Positions 12,401 to 23,706 of a stretch of DNA of 64,000 nt are shown here, one piece after another. The notes below the pieces were generated by a model, which saw nothing but the letters and a program-made list of their open reading frames with translations, was not told where the DNA came from and ran no database searches. Position numbers and translations under genes: made by a program. Source of the stretch: Limnanthes douglasii subsp. nivea (lineage: Eukaryota > Streptophyta > Magnoliopsida > Brassicales > Limnanthaceae); NCBI GenBank assembly GCA_036936605.1, contig JAUPFV010000004.1:136409473-136473472 (forward strand), given 5' to 3'. The first letter of the stretch is position 1. The number at the start of each line of letters is the position of its first letter.

Positions 12401-13395
12401 AGTTCTTCTGGCATGATACCATTCACCAACACTATCGGCGGACACCAAAGAGTTAGTCCAGAAATGTGACACCTGTCAGTAGTTTGCTAATTCGATCCAC
12501 TTACCCGGGGTACCTCTAAAGTCAATATCAGAATATATCCCTTTCGATAGATGGGGAATAAATCTGGTCGGACCACTTCCTATAGCTTCCGAGGGGCGTC
12601 AAACAATCATCGTTGTTGTGGACTATTTTTCCAAGTGGGTGGAGGCAGAACCATTAGCATGAACAATGGCGCAAGATGTGATCAAATTCATCATCTTTAA
12701 CATCTGTTGCCGCTTTGGCGTACCCAAGAAGATTACGATGGATAACGGCCCCCAGTTTGACAACAGTGAAATGATAACTTTCTGAGCTTCCAAGGGGATA
12801 CAACAATGTTTCTCGACACCACTCCACCCCCAAGAGAACGGTCAGGTCGAAGTAACCAATCGAACAGTCTTGGATGGTCTAAGAAAGAATTTAGAGGGTA
12901 AAGCAGGGAAATGGCCGGACTACCTACAAGAAGTGTTATGTGCTTACCGGACTACTCCTCGGACAGCAACACATGAGTCACCTTTCGCGCTCGTATACGG
13001 AATGGACGCAGTGCTACCAACGGAAACAATGTTCCCATCCTTCTGATTGAGTAAATATTCCGAGGAGGGGAATGATAAAAGAAAACGAACAGAGCTTGAT
13101 CTGATAGAAGAAAAGAGAAGAAGGGCACAGCTGAATTCCTTGCACTATCAAACGTTAATAAGAAGTCTTTATTCGTCAAAGGTTAGAAGAAGAGAATTTA
13201 AGGTAGGGGATAGGGTCCTAAGAAAAGTCTTCCTGCACACAAAAGACAAGAGACTTGGAAAACTCGCCCCAAACTGGGAAGGTCCATACACAATCGAAAG
13301 GAAGTTGAAACCAGGGACATCAGATTGAAAGATAAAGAAGGAAGAGATCTTCCCCATCCGTGGAATATTGAGCACCTAAAAGCTTATCTAGTTTA
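9490..13395 (+). pseudogene. pol region: protease, RT, two RNase H domains, integrase; broken
   Basis: Protease has LIDTGSSANIMF (about 9691-9726). Reverse transcriptase runs about 10410-11300 with DFTDLNRACPKDPFS, FMDVYAGYNQIRMD and the catalytic YIDD at 10830-10841. The first RNase H follows (about 11310-11600). A second one (about 11680-12060) has TDGGSS, NNKAEYEAALAGL and ISDSQLLVSHALG. Integrase (12330-13330) has CDTCQ, DNGPQFD and HPQENGQVE. The first catalytic Asp of the core, normally in WGIDLVGPLP, is Asn here (WGINLVGPLP, about 12550). At least eight in-frame stops (for example about 11314, 11590, 12414, 12481, 12661, 12784, 13045) show inactivation. Confidence 0.93.
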
Positions 13396-13552
13396 ATTGA
13401 ATGATATGTAAATATTTTCTTTAACAGTCTATGTAAGTTCCGGTGGTACACTCTTTCCTACCCTGGTGACGCAGGAAGGTTTTAATGAGGTGCCTAAATA
13501 GCCGGCTTATATATCAAATCTCATTTATTTCTTTAAAAACCAGACTAAGTTA

Positions 13553-13652
13553 TCTTTTTGAACTCAAAACATACTCCAAAGAAGTTTGGACTAGAAAGTT
13601 CATCTTTTTGAACTCAAAACACACTCCAAAGAAGTTTGGACCAGAAAGATCA
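13553..13652. repeat. Two-copy 50-bp tandem repeat between pol and the antisense gene
   Basis: CTTTTTGAACTCAAAACA starts at 13554 and again at 13604. Each copy continues through ACTCCAAAGAAGTTTGGAC to AGAAAG. The duplication lies in the junction where the sense and antisense units of the retrotransposon converge. Confidence 0.75.
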
Positions 13653-13849
13653 TATGTTCGAACCAAAAATGTTTTAACTCAACATCGAATCAGATTAAAA
13701 AATATAAGGTAGGAAATATTGAGCAAAACACCATGCTAAGAAGGCACCACTAAAAGTTCCAAAAACAAAAGAAAATATTACATTAAAAATTTATGGTCGC
13801 AGGAATCATAAAACAAAAGGTTAACAAAATAAAGACTACCCAACACAAG

Positions 13850-16653
13850 CTACTCGAAGGAAGAATTTCCTTTACTACCAGTAGGAGAATCTGAGTCCGA
13901 CAAAGAGCTCTCTGAGTCATCACTGGATTTAGGATCCTCCGCGGATATTCTGGGGGGGGGGGGCACTGATGTTCAATAACCCGAGTCCAAAGACTGCCAA
14001 GGTGAAAGTCTGGGAATCTCTCATGCATCTCCATTACCATTGCTGATCTCAATTTAGCATCCCTCTCCTCAAGACGAACAACAATCTTAGCGGCATACAC
14101 ATCAAGACTTTCTATTTTCTTAGCTTTGAAGTTTCTCTTCAGGCTTTCATGTTCTGCTGAAAGCTTCTCAATGTCTTGAACAACATTCTCAAAATATATC
14201 TTTATTTTGCAATAACCTTCAACAAGCCCATCAACCATTGTATCGCGTTCGGCATCCTTGGCAATGAACTTCTCCCTTTCATCGTCAAATTTGGTTTTTT
14301 CCTCAGATATTTTAGTCTCAAAAGGGGTGATGGCAGTCAAGCACTCCTCGGAGTTCTTTTTCTCCTTAGCCAACTCATCAGTCAGCTCTTTGACCCTTTT
14401 CTTTAGCTTTTCGAACTCAGAAGACAGAGTTTGTACCTTGGTGCTCACTTCTGATGTCTTGGCTAACTCATCATTTAGCTCTTTCACCTCCTGGCTCAGA
14501 TTATCGGACTCAGTGACTAAGCTTTCCACTTTAGAGGATATCTCAGTCTTCTCAGCTACTTGGCCAGTCAAGTCCCTCACATTTTTCCTTCAACTCAGAG
14601 ATATCTGACGTTACAGCCTTCACCTCTGCTCTCCTCCCAATAACCTCTTCTTTATAGCGATCATTCCGATTCATTTTGCGTTCGAGTAGAGAAGCAACAT
14701 GCAGTAATTTGTTTAACTCGTTCGCCAAGAAATCGTTCCCATAAACATCAAAGTAAGGAGAGTATGGAGAAAGATACATGTCTTCATCAGAGCCACCTTC
14801 TTGACCTTCCCCTCGAGTGGAGACAAATTCTTCACCAGAATCCGAATCAACAATCACATATTTTAGGGATAGTGGCAGACTCGGACGGTTAGTGTTGTCA
14901 CTCTCCCCCCCCCCCCCCCTCTCTCTACAACCCTTTTCTTTTTCTCCTCAGCAGTGAAATTTTGCGGCCTTGTGGCACCGGCACAACCTTGAGGCCTAAC
15001 CTCAACCCAGTAATCAGCATCACTTGGCATGGCTTCAGGATGAGAGGTTGGAGAGAGTGCCTGAGGTTCGAGGGGACCTGTCTGTTGATGATCCGATGGC
15101 CTTACGTCCGGAGGCAAGCTCACTTGGGTATCATCATGATCACCCGGAGCCCCTGAGGAAGGACTGACTTGTACCATCTCCTGGGAATCACCCTGAGCAT
15201 CGGGAGTATCGTCATCGGACCCATCATCTTCATCAGTGTTTTCTTCCTCACCTTCCTCGGGTTTTTCTACATCTTGATGACTCGGAGCTCGGGCCCGAGT
15301 AGGGAGGTAGACTGCATTATCCAAGCGCTTCAAAGGTTCGAGGACATCTTCGCTCAGAGGAGGCACCATAAGTTCTGAGGCGGTCTTCTTTTCACTAAGA
15401 TCGTATCGCCACAGATTACTCTTAGCAAAATTCACCGGCATAAAACTTTGGTGGAACTTATGGTCCCAGTGCTCCCCAGCCCAAATGCTCAGCTTCTCAA
15501 AGATAGTTTTACCAGACTTAGCATAACGCTCAAAAGACTTAGCAATCCCCTTCAATGAAAAAGGCACACAATCAAAATTTATCGAGCGCGGAGAATCGGA
15601 AAACATTTAGGTGGGAGTACTTACCTTGTCCGGTCTCCTATGAGGAAGGTCCTCGGAATCTTCGAATCCGGTCTCACACAACTCGGAAATAAATAGGAAT
15701 TGTTGCTTCCATTTCTTGTCGGCCTCTAAAAAATCCTTTATCACTTTAAGGTTCCTAGCAAAACCGAGTGAGTAGAAAGGATAGTGAGAATTCTTGGCCA
15801 CTCCAGAAACAGCAATAAGTTGTTCCATGGTAAAAGCGTTCCCAGAGAGCCTTGACGCCATAATGCAGGCCATAAGGGTATACCACATGTTCGCCCCGGC
15901 CTGAGAAGGACAAAGTTTGACCAAGTGGAAGTAGTCGGCTAGAAGGGGATCGAGGGGAAATCGAAGACCCCAGTTCATCAGCTCTGTATAAAGCACCAAC
16001 TCGTTGGTCCGAACAGATAGAGGCGTTTCTCATATAGTAGGGAATCGGATGGTGATATTGGTAGGAATATCCCATCGGTCCCTTAGCTTGATCTCCTTTT
16101 TCGGGTGCAAATACTTGTACTTCACCTTGTACAGAGCTAAAAGATGTTTGTCTTCGAGATCGCAAAGATGGTCGCTTAGGATATCTTCCACATTTGAGGG
16201 CAGACCCGTCGGACGTTTCTTCTTCTTCTTCTTACTTTTTACCATGGAGGTTTCACCTGGGTAAAGGGGAAGATCAGTTGTAGGTTCCGGTGGAGGAGCC
16301 AGAGCGCCACCATCCGGGGAGGTAGCATCAGTAAGAACGACTCGAAGAGGCTTTGCCTCAATCACCGCAAGGTCAGGTTCTCCCGTATCATCATCATGGG
16401 AATTAGATAAAGCTTTCTCCTGGATTTTTGGAATGGAAGTGAGGGACGGCTCCGGCTGAGTCCCTCTAGGAAAATTTTTTCGAGGGCTGACATATGGCGT
16501 CGTTTCAGGAGAGCCTTGGGGGGTTGTCGGAGGAGTTGGTACCGAGGAAAGGATTCGCATCCTGATCGATTTGGTGGCTGGATCAGGCAATCTCTTCCAT
16601 TTAGACCGATCTCGATGCTCTTTAATCGATGGTCTTTCTCTCTCATCACCCAT
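13850..16653 (-). pseudogene. Antisense accessory gene of the Tat-type retrotransposon, broken
   Basis: It reads opposite to gag-pol, from MGDERERPSIKEHRDRSKW at 16653 to a stop at 13850. It has a proline/serine-rich N-terminus with a Lys-rich block, then a globular part (NWGLRFPLDPLLADYFHLV, QAGANMWYTLMA). This matches what I know of plant 'putative gypsy type transposon' proteins (PF04195-like). An acidic linker and a long coiled coil (about 14050-14640) follow. An in-frame TGA lies at 16030-16032. Frames change at a C-run (about 14906-14922), an A-run (about 14580) and a G-run (about 13951-13963). A consensus donor CAAG|GTAAGT at 15625 suggests a spliced antisense transcript. Its function in this family is unknown. 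Confidence 0.75.
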
Positions 16654-17387
16654 TACAATAAAGAGGGAAGGTCGGGAAGAATAAGTTGCGGGAGTTAGAG
16701 AAGCAAAAAGATCAGCCCACCACTTGAAGGGTGTGTTTGACTGGGGGTAGATGCAGCAAAAAGAGTAGAGCGTTCGCAGATCGGAGCCTAGTTATCTCGA
16801 AAGTTAGACTCCCGAATCTCTGCAGGGGAAGGATATTCTCTTGCACTGGCAGAATCACGAGCACCGATCTGATTAGAGATGTTGAACCACCTCCAAAGCT
16901 TATACTTTCCAAGATTGATAAACTCGTGAGGCGTGAAAATGCAAAGTAAAATTTTCATTTAGGCACATCTTCTCTCTCTAGAGCGAATTCTGTTCAAATA
17001 AGGTCAGAAACTTTTGTTCATGGAAAGAGGTGAGTATTTATAGGCAAAAAGAGCAGAAGGTGAACAGCCGAAAAGTAACGGTAGCATGACACGTGTCCTT
17101 GACAGCTGCGCTGCCTAAAAAACGTTTGACTCGATAACAGCGAAACTAAGCACACGTACCGGACATTAAATGATTATTTAGGTGACATCAGCCTGACTAG
17201 AGGGTGAGGTCAGCAAGTTAGAATCCGATCCGAGTCAAAAGCTCACCAGGGAATATGAGATCCGACCACGATGAAATCCAATCCTGATAAATTTCGCTCA
17301 AGGAGCAAAGTGCCCGAGCAGAGTAGCGCTTGATCCGATCTGAATGACTTCATGTTACAATTCAAGTCCACGTCCAGAGAACTGCAC

Positions 17388-17404
17388 ATGGACTGGGGGG
17401 CTAC
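17388..17404 (+). promoter_or_regulatory. Polypurine tract before the 3' LTR
   Basis: A GGACTGGGGGGCTAC segment lies directly against the 3' LTR, the expected position for the plus-strand primer of a Gypsy element. Confidence 0.7.
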
Positions 17405-17817
17405 TAATAAGGGAAGGGAAATATATGTGTGTAACATGTAATTTAGCCCACAAATAAGGTCAAGGTCCATATATTTAGTGGCTAAGGACTAAGGTAAAGC
17501 ACACATAAGAAATGAGGGACTTAGATGATAGTCCCCTAGAACTTGTTTGTAAATAGTCAAATAGTGGGGTAAGAAATCCATTCTTATGATGGTAAACATA
17601 TAATTTCACCCTCTACCATATTTACTATATAAAGAACATTCCCTTTGGGGAAAAGGGGTCAATGATTGATCAATAATTGCAACATTTATTCCTTTTGTCT
17701 CTTCCATTTATAGTAATTCACTGTTCACTGTCACGTCACACGAATATTCTATAGTCCTATCCATTCATACGAACATCTTCGCTCCTGAGTCTCAAGAAAG
17801 ATTCTCTGAGCTCATCA
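17405..17817 (+). repeat. 3' LTR of the Tat-type element
   Basis: It starts TAATAAGGGAAGG (the first TG has become TA) and ends GCTCATCA. It is colinear with 7081-7489 except for point changes, small indels and the 6-bp duplication TTCACTG. AATAT after it matches AATAC before the 5' LTR. Confidence 0.92.
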
Positions 17818-17822
17818 AATAT

Positions 17823-19307
17823 AAATAGACATTTTGAATTAAAAAAAATATAAATTTGTACGGATTTGATAGTGTTCGTAAGAAAAACATAATCATCGGA
17901 TGTAAATTTTTAGAACAATTTTTCTTCGACAATCAATTAGAGAATTATAACTACAAGTGACAAATTATTTTCAGGTTTTCTTGTGATTTTAAAAGCATCA
18001 AACACTAATGTATGTATTATGTCTCTATGTTATTAATTCTCAAAATTGAAACTTGCTATATGTCTTATGTTACTATTCAAAAATAACATTGGTTCATTTG
18101 TGTTTTTGTAAGATACAGAGCCACAGAGTTCAATTTAAGAGCAAATATCATAATTTTTATTTTGCGTTGCTAAGTTTAATTTTTTTTTGTTGATTGAATT
18201 TTTTATGTTTGTCATTATATGATGCGTAGATAATTTAAAACAACTCCTACATATAAATGAACAAATACAAATATCTCTAATTTAATTACTGAAGTTAACT
18301 GTAGAGAGACACGAGATGAAAGAACTTATAGAACTTTCTATGATTGTTGTGAATAAAAAAAACATAAAATCCTCAATTGGATTTATGAGATTTTGAAGTT
18401 GGCTCTGCTTTTACCCGTAGTAACGACGAAGAATTAATTGAGAAATCGAATGAGCGATCAATGGCTTAATGGTTTATGTTTTCAACATTTTCAAGCCATG
18501 AATAAAAAGAAAATACAAGTAAAATTAACTTAGATTTATGTTTTTATTTTAATTATATTTTAGTTATTTATGTAAGTTATATTATGTCATGACAATGACA
18601 ATTCAATATTTGAGATTTTAATATAAACCATATTTGTTATAATCATTTTGTATCTTATTTTAATTTATATATATATATAGATAGATTTGATGGTAAATGA
18701 GAAGTCCAGGACATCATTATCTTATGATCTTGGCACGTCCGTAACTGCATCAGCGTCTCTAATGGTGTAGGTTTAAATCGTTGCTTCGTCCCTCGACTAT
18801 CACGTTTTGTGTGATTTAGTCCCTCGACAAAAAAATCACGGGTGAGGGTTCTTCGACTATCAAAAATCTATCATTTTAGTCTCCGCACGTGGTTTTTATT
18901 ATAATACTGCCACGTATCGCTATAGTTAAATGGCTTTTGTTTCATAGATAGTCCTTCGAATTTATATATATATATATATATATATATAGTTATTCTCAAA
19001 ACAGCGTATATCAAAATTTGTTATACTCTGTTTTTCTTTCTTTTTTTCTTCTATCGTCATCTACTTGCTCTTTTATATCCTCTTCCTCACGAGCCTCACG
19101 AAGTTCTTCTATATCCGTTTCGTCGTCGGAAGAAAGAGACGAAGCAACCGCACCGCGAATTTTCTTTCGGTTATACCGAATTCTGCACACGCACCACTCT
19201 TCTAACGAAACAGACATCAAACATTACTCGTGCATTATCCAATTCGTCTTCACCACTTGTTTCCGATCTAACTATTTTTTTGAACCGGAAAAAAGTAAGA
19301 GTCCGTT
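17823..19307. other. Intergenic DNA with a TA microsatellite
   Basis: AT-rich with no recognised gene. A pure (TA)n run lies at about 18966-18988. The part 18770-18960 contains two related phrases, GTCCCTCGACTATCACG and TTTAGTCCCTCGAC, which look like the subterminal region of a small DNA element, but I could not find its matching end. A minus-strand frame at 19011-19220 with an acidic stretch has no recognisable family and is not called. Confidence 0.55.
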
Positions 19308-19467
19308 TGCTTCCGATTTTCTTCCCAGTATAGAGCCGAGGCAAAGCCAAACTGGCCTTAGGCTCACACCATCCATTTTGATTGGTCAGTTTGCTTCCGA
19401 TCGTCACTATAGAGCCGAGTCAAAGCCAAACTGGCCTTAGGCTCACACCATCCATTTTGATTGGCCA
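19308..19467. repeat. Two-copy 79-bp tandem repeat
   Basis: GTTTGCTTCCGAT, then ATAGAGCCGAG, then CAAAGCCAAACTGGCC, then CCATCCATTTTGATTGG occurs twice, with TAGAGCCGAG at 19331 and 19410. Just downstream CTGTCACAGACACGTT also occurs twice (about 19478 and 19513). Confidence 0.8.
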
Positions 19468-19534
19468 ATCACTATTTTCTGTCACAGACACGTTAATACC
19501 CTTTGTTACTTTTCTGTCACAGACACGTTTATCA

Positions 19535-19985
19535 AAATGTAATAATAAAATTATAATCATATAACTTATAATATTATAAAATTATAATATATGGTTTTAG
19601 TTTATGAAAAAATAACATTTAAAATATTAATAATCAAATCATAATAATATCAACCAAATTGTAAAATAAAATTATAACTATTACATTATAATGTTTTTAA
19701 AACTATAACTTAAGATATGATTTTGATTTATAAAATAATTACAACACTTTATAATATTTTTAACCAAATCATATTAATAAGTATCAAAATGTAATAACAA
19801 AATCATAATCATATTACTTCTAATATCTTAAAATTATAAAATATGATTATTTTTTTATTAAATAATAACAACAATAATAATTTAATAACCAAATCATAAT
19901 AATAATATTCAAAATGTGATAGTAACTCTTATAATATTTATAATTAAAATATATGATTTATATAATATTAATTTCATAACTATAA
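19535..19985. repeat. Degenerate copies of the same AT-rich tandem family as in the hAT element
   Basis: The phrases CAAAATGTAATAATAAAATT, ATAATCATATAACTTATAAT, GGTTTTAGTTTAT and CAAATCATAATAAT recur about three to four times with a period near 120 bp. They match the order of markers in the 128-bp units at 5230-6290, including AAAATGTAATAATA near 6309. Confidence 0.6.
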
Positions 19986-21160
19986 TACAAAATTGATTCG
20001 CAGGATTAATAAGTTATTATTATTGGCGTGACTTGGCATGTGCATGATTAACGTGTGCAGGACTCACATATCATTATTGTAAACAGGACTGTGCGTGTAC
20101 AAGACTAACAGTTTGTGGACTAACGTGACATTTTGCAGATACCTATTTAAGTTATGGTGTGTTCTCGTTTATTTTTGACAGGTTTAGTCTCATTTGCCAC
20201 CGAAAACTGCAATCCTCCACCATCTAGCTGCAATATTATATTGAATATTGCAATTTTTGTCTTGATTTGTTTGAATCCACCACCACCAACTCCTCAGTTT
20301 CTTTTTATATTTAGTATTTTCTTTAATGATAAGAAGTTTACTCTTCCGCATTCTAGGTTGACAAGCGAGTGATTGCAATCTGATTTCAAAATAAAAGTTT
20401 CAGTCAGCAAGAACAGACACGTTGGTTAACTTAAAATTTTAAGTTCATTTATAACCATACGTGACATAAATGATTTATACAATAATAATGAGTATACAAA
20501 ATACGTACATTTTTGTTTTAAAGAAAATTAAAATTTTATTGAATCAAAAAAGTTTATACATTCTCAATATTTTATGTTGGATCTTCGTATAATTTTTTCT
20601 TAAAATATTAGAGTTTTATCTATGGTTTCTTCATGTTGAAATACGTTAACTAATACTCTTCTTGATTCAAATTCGATGAAGAAGTTCAGAATTACAACCA
20701 TTTACCTTTTGATTTGAAGTTTTCATAACCTTGTTAATAGTAGTTGGTATTACTTTTTCTATGTTTACTGTTTAAATTTGATTCTCCTCTCTTTCTTGTC
20801 AGCGTGTATGACTTTGGCATATCAAACAAGGGTGAAAAACAAGTTATAAGAAGATGGAGTAATCCTTGTTTTACAAAACTTGACTAATCAAATATTGTTT
20901 GCAACTTAACATATATACATATTGTTATTAATCAAGTCTTAAGTATCTAAAACCTAGACTTTCTAATAATGTTATTTCCTTAAAGGGATTTGATATTTGA
21001 TGGTTATTTAGGTCCAGCCCAACCTCATTTTACATTTCACGATCCATCAAGCAAGTCAATCCGCTGTTTGATTTTGGTTCATTGAGATGTGTTGATAGTC
21101 ATTAATGAATATATTAAATTTATAAAATAGTTTAATAATAGATCTAAGTATCATGGTATC
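19986..21160. other. AT-rich intergenic stretch, no gene recognised
   Basis: No motif-bearing frame is found on either strand. The frame at 20154-20372 contains a short proline run but no family signature, and its composition matches the surroundings. Confidence 0.55.
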
Positions 21161-21164
21161 ACCA

Positions 21165-22790
21165 TCTGAAAGTATATCAATTAATAAAGTAGTTACAGAT
21201 TCTATGTCAACATATTTAAAGCCATTTTGATAACATACTATAAGTCCATAAAAAAAGTATGATACATTCAGATATTAAAGGGGATTACTTCTCATATAAC
21301 CTATCATAAAATAAATAACATCACCACTATTGTCTCTGATAATTCCAGCTCCACTTGACTCCTCATTCAAAGGCAAGAGTCATCATAATTGAACTTTAGC
21401 CTATTATCCTTATGAGTTATCCATTTAATAATTTTTACTTTGTTAGAGTTTTTAATATGGAAGTAACATCCTAGTTCATTAGTGATATTATTATCACGGT
21501 AAGATATTTGAATATTCAAGTTTAGAAAAAAAATGTAATAAAATTTATCAAATATAACTTTAAAAGTAATATATAAAGCATCATATTTTATTTTATTCAT
21601 ATAATGTCATATTGTCTAACAAATAATGGATGGTAATATTGTTTTGATATGCGTTATTTTGGGAGTAGACCAAAACCAACACCTAATAATATGTTAAATG
21701 ATTATGAATTTACCTATAGATATATCAAATAAACTTGAAAAATGATTCCAAACAGCCATGTTATTGGGCAGTTAACATATAAATGGTTTGTTGACTCTAT
21801 CTCATGACAAAACTGACACTTAGAGGCAAGGCTAAAGTTTCTTTTTTGTAATTTAGTATCCATAGATATCCAACCTTTCATGATCTTCCATAAAATAAAT
21901 GAGTATTTGATTGGAGTTACATTATAACAAATCCTTACAAAAGATTAGAGACAATTTATTTGTCCCTACTATGATTCCAGGCTGCTTTAGTACTAAAGCA
22001 ACCTTGGATTTGTCCAATAACCAAATAATATTATCTTTTTTTTCATTATGTATTTTAATGTTTTTGTATTTTATTAATGTCAGTGAAAGTAATATTTGAT
22101 CTCAACTTTTTTAAGTCTCAATTGTTATCTGGTCATAAGTTATTAACCTTATCTATAGTGTACCAAGTATTGTTATTGTCATCTGAGAGACTAATTAATG
22201 GCTGGTTTTTAAACCATTTATCTAACTAAAAGTCTAAATTACATTTACCTAAGCCCAATGGGGTAGCAGAGTTGGTTGAGTAAGGCATGCTTGTGAACAA
22301 AGGTCATGAGTTCGAGTCCCTCTACATACGTTTTATCGGCTGAGCCTGTCACCTTGTGTGGTTTACCTTCTGGCGTTGGTTTGCAGGTTATTGCGTTAGA
22401 CTGAGGGTTTACCCTGTGCGCACTCATTGCACTCTGAGTAGCGGCTGCGGGTTCCCTCCGAAAAAAAAATGTTTAACAATGTTCTTAATAGAGTTTTGTC
22501 TCTTCCAAGTTCTGGAACCTTTATAGTTTGGATTAATTTGTAAATGATGAAGGTTTTTACGGTATCTTTACCTTTTCAATTCTACTTAAGATAGTTTTAG
22601 GAATGTTACAACAATGTATATGGTATATGCTATATGGGAATTGTCACTAATAGTGATTCTATCAGTACTAATCTACCACCAAATGAAAGAGTCTTATTGT
22701 CCCATTCATATATTATGGATCTAATTTTGATAACTAACTCATGATAATGGCTTGCCTTGTTACTATTAGTTATTCTCAATTTTTAAAATT
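21165..22790 (-). pseudogene. LINE (L1-type) remnant: RT C-terminus, zinc-binding region and RNase H
   Basis: Reading the minus strand from 22790, I find the region after plant L1 reverse transcriptase (HELVIKIRSIIYEWDNKTLS, then GGRLVLIESLL), then IQGCFSTKAAWN. The zinc-binding region follows with KCQFCHEIESTNHLYVNCP (about 21765-21825). An RNase-H-like part has WITHKDNRLKFNYD, SGAGIIRDNSGDV and QNGFKYVDIES down to about 21165. Many stops and frame changes are present. The unit is interrupted by the SINE at 22253-22469. No ORF1, endonuclease or 5' end is visible. Confidence 0.75.
22253..22469 (+). mobile_element. tRNA-derived SINE, copy 1, nested in the LINE remnant
   Basis: A box-A-like segment (GGTAGCAGAGTTGGTTGAG) and a box-B-like segment (GGTCATGAGTTCGAGTCCC) form an internal pol III promoter. 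The body ends in CCCTCCG followed by nine A residues. It is nearly identical along its length to the copy at 44600-44817. I do not see a clear target duplication. The flanking sequence on both sides continues the LINE remnant, so the SINE inserted into it. Confidence 0.85.
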
Positions 22791-22851
22791 CAGTATCTTT
22801 TAAACCCTAATGAATATTTTTTTCCAAAATACACACATTTTTAATTCTGTA

Positions 22852-23706
22852 AAGACGAACAAAACGAAACCCATAAGTGATATTTTTGGGGATTTTTTTC
22901 CAACCTAATTTCACACTCCAATTACACGTACTTTTAAAAACGAAACATAGTCCAATTTTTATAAACAAGTTTTTCAACAAAAAAATGCACATGCATTTTA
23001 GCAACTACAAAAGAGTTAGCTGTTTCACATCCAATTAATACTTATTTTCAAAAAAGGTTATATTTTACCTTTATCAACAATCAAACTTATTTCACAAGCT
23101 ATATACGCAGCCATTTTCTTTTTATTTCCGCAACACATTTGTACCTAATTATGCAACTAGAACAAAATTGTTTTTTTTGCACCCTAATTACACCTATTTT
23201 TGCAACATAAACATAGTTTAATTATTTTTTAAAACAAATTTTTTCAAAAAAATTATAAATATCTTAGTAACTACAAAAAAAATTGTTGTTTTACACCTAA
23301 TTAACACTTATTTTCACAAAACAAAAGTTGTATTTTGTTTTTTTTTTACACAATCTGAATTCTTGTTTACGCAATCATTTTATTCTTCTATTTGCAACAC
23401 ATTTTTACATAATTATGCAACCATAACAAAATTGTTTTTTAGCAACCAAATTACAAGTAATTTTGCACTTGGAACATATTACTTGGAACATATTGATTAT
23501 TTTTTAAATAAGTTTTTCAACACAAAAATGCACATATTTTAGAAACTACAAAAAGGCAGTTGTTTCACACCGAATTAACATTTATTTTCACAAATATAGT
23601 TGTATTTTGTTTTTCACGGCAACGAGATTTATTTAATAACCCAATAACGTGTAATTACGCAAAAAAATCTAAAAATATAATTTAATGATCTAATTTTGTT
23701 CGTCTT
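22852..23706. repeat. About three copies of a 266-bp tandem repeat between inverted 13-mers
   Basis: The marker GTTTCACA/GTTTTACACC plus AATTAACACTTATTTTCA lies at 23022, 23288 and 23562. Each unit also carries TTGCAACA, ACAAAATTGTTTTTT and TTTTTCAACA-type phrases. The block is bounded by AAGACGAACAAAA at 22852-22864 and its exact complement at 23694-23706. The right boundary motif, with the following AAAAAACAAAAC, also occurs at about 40352 and 40781. Confidence 0.7.

Larger units (their letters stand above)
7081..17817 (+). mobile_element. Ty3/Gypsy LTR retrotransposon of the Tat type with an antisense gene
   Basis: Two LTRs of about 410 bp, some 90-93% identical by eye, bound a 10.7-kb unit flanked by AATAC (7076-7080) and AATAT (17818-17822). 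Domain order is gag, protease, reverse transcriptase, RNase H, a second archaeal-type RNase H, then integrase. The duplicated RNase H is characteristic of the Tat lineage. Between pol and the 3' LTR an antisense gene (13850-16653) occupies almost 3 kb, an arrangement known from Tat relatives such as Grande. Many in-frame stops and frameshifts in pol show the copy is dead. The LTR divergence indicates an old insertion. Confidence 0.93.

Noticed and set aside
14258..14608. Plus-strand Ser/Phe-rich frames in the Tat element
   Set aside because: They are shadows of the antisense coiled-coil region.
18770..18960. Single end of a DNA transposon (TCCCTCGACTATCACG repeats)
   Set aside because: No second terminus or target duplication was found, so no element is called.
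19011..19440. Overlapping frames with an acidic stretch (minus) and a Ser-rich stretch (plus)
   Set aside because: No recognisable family, no start context, and the downstream part runs into a 79-bp tandem repeat. Could be a gene relic but cannot be supported.
20154..20378. Small frame with a proline run
   Set aside because: No homologous motif and no supporting promoter or splice structure.
22255..22330. A tRNA gene suggested by box A and box B
   Set aside because: No cloverleaf with a paired acceptor stem can be drawn. The same 217-bp unit recurs at 44600 with a poly(A) tail and target duplication, so it is a SINE head.
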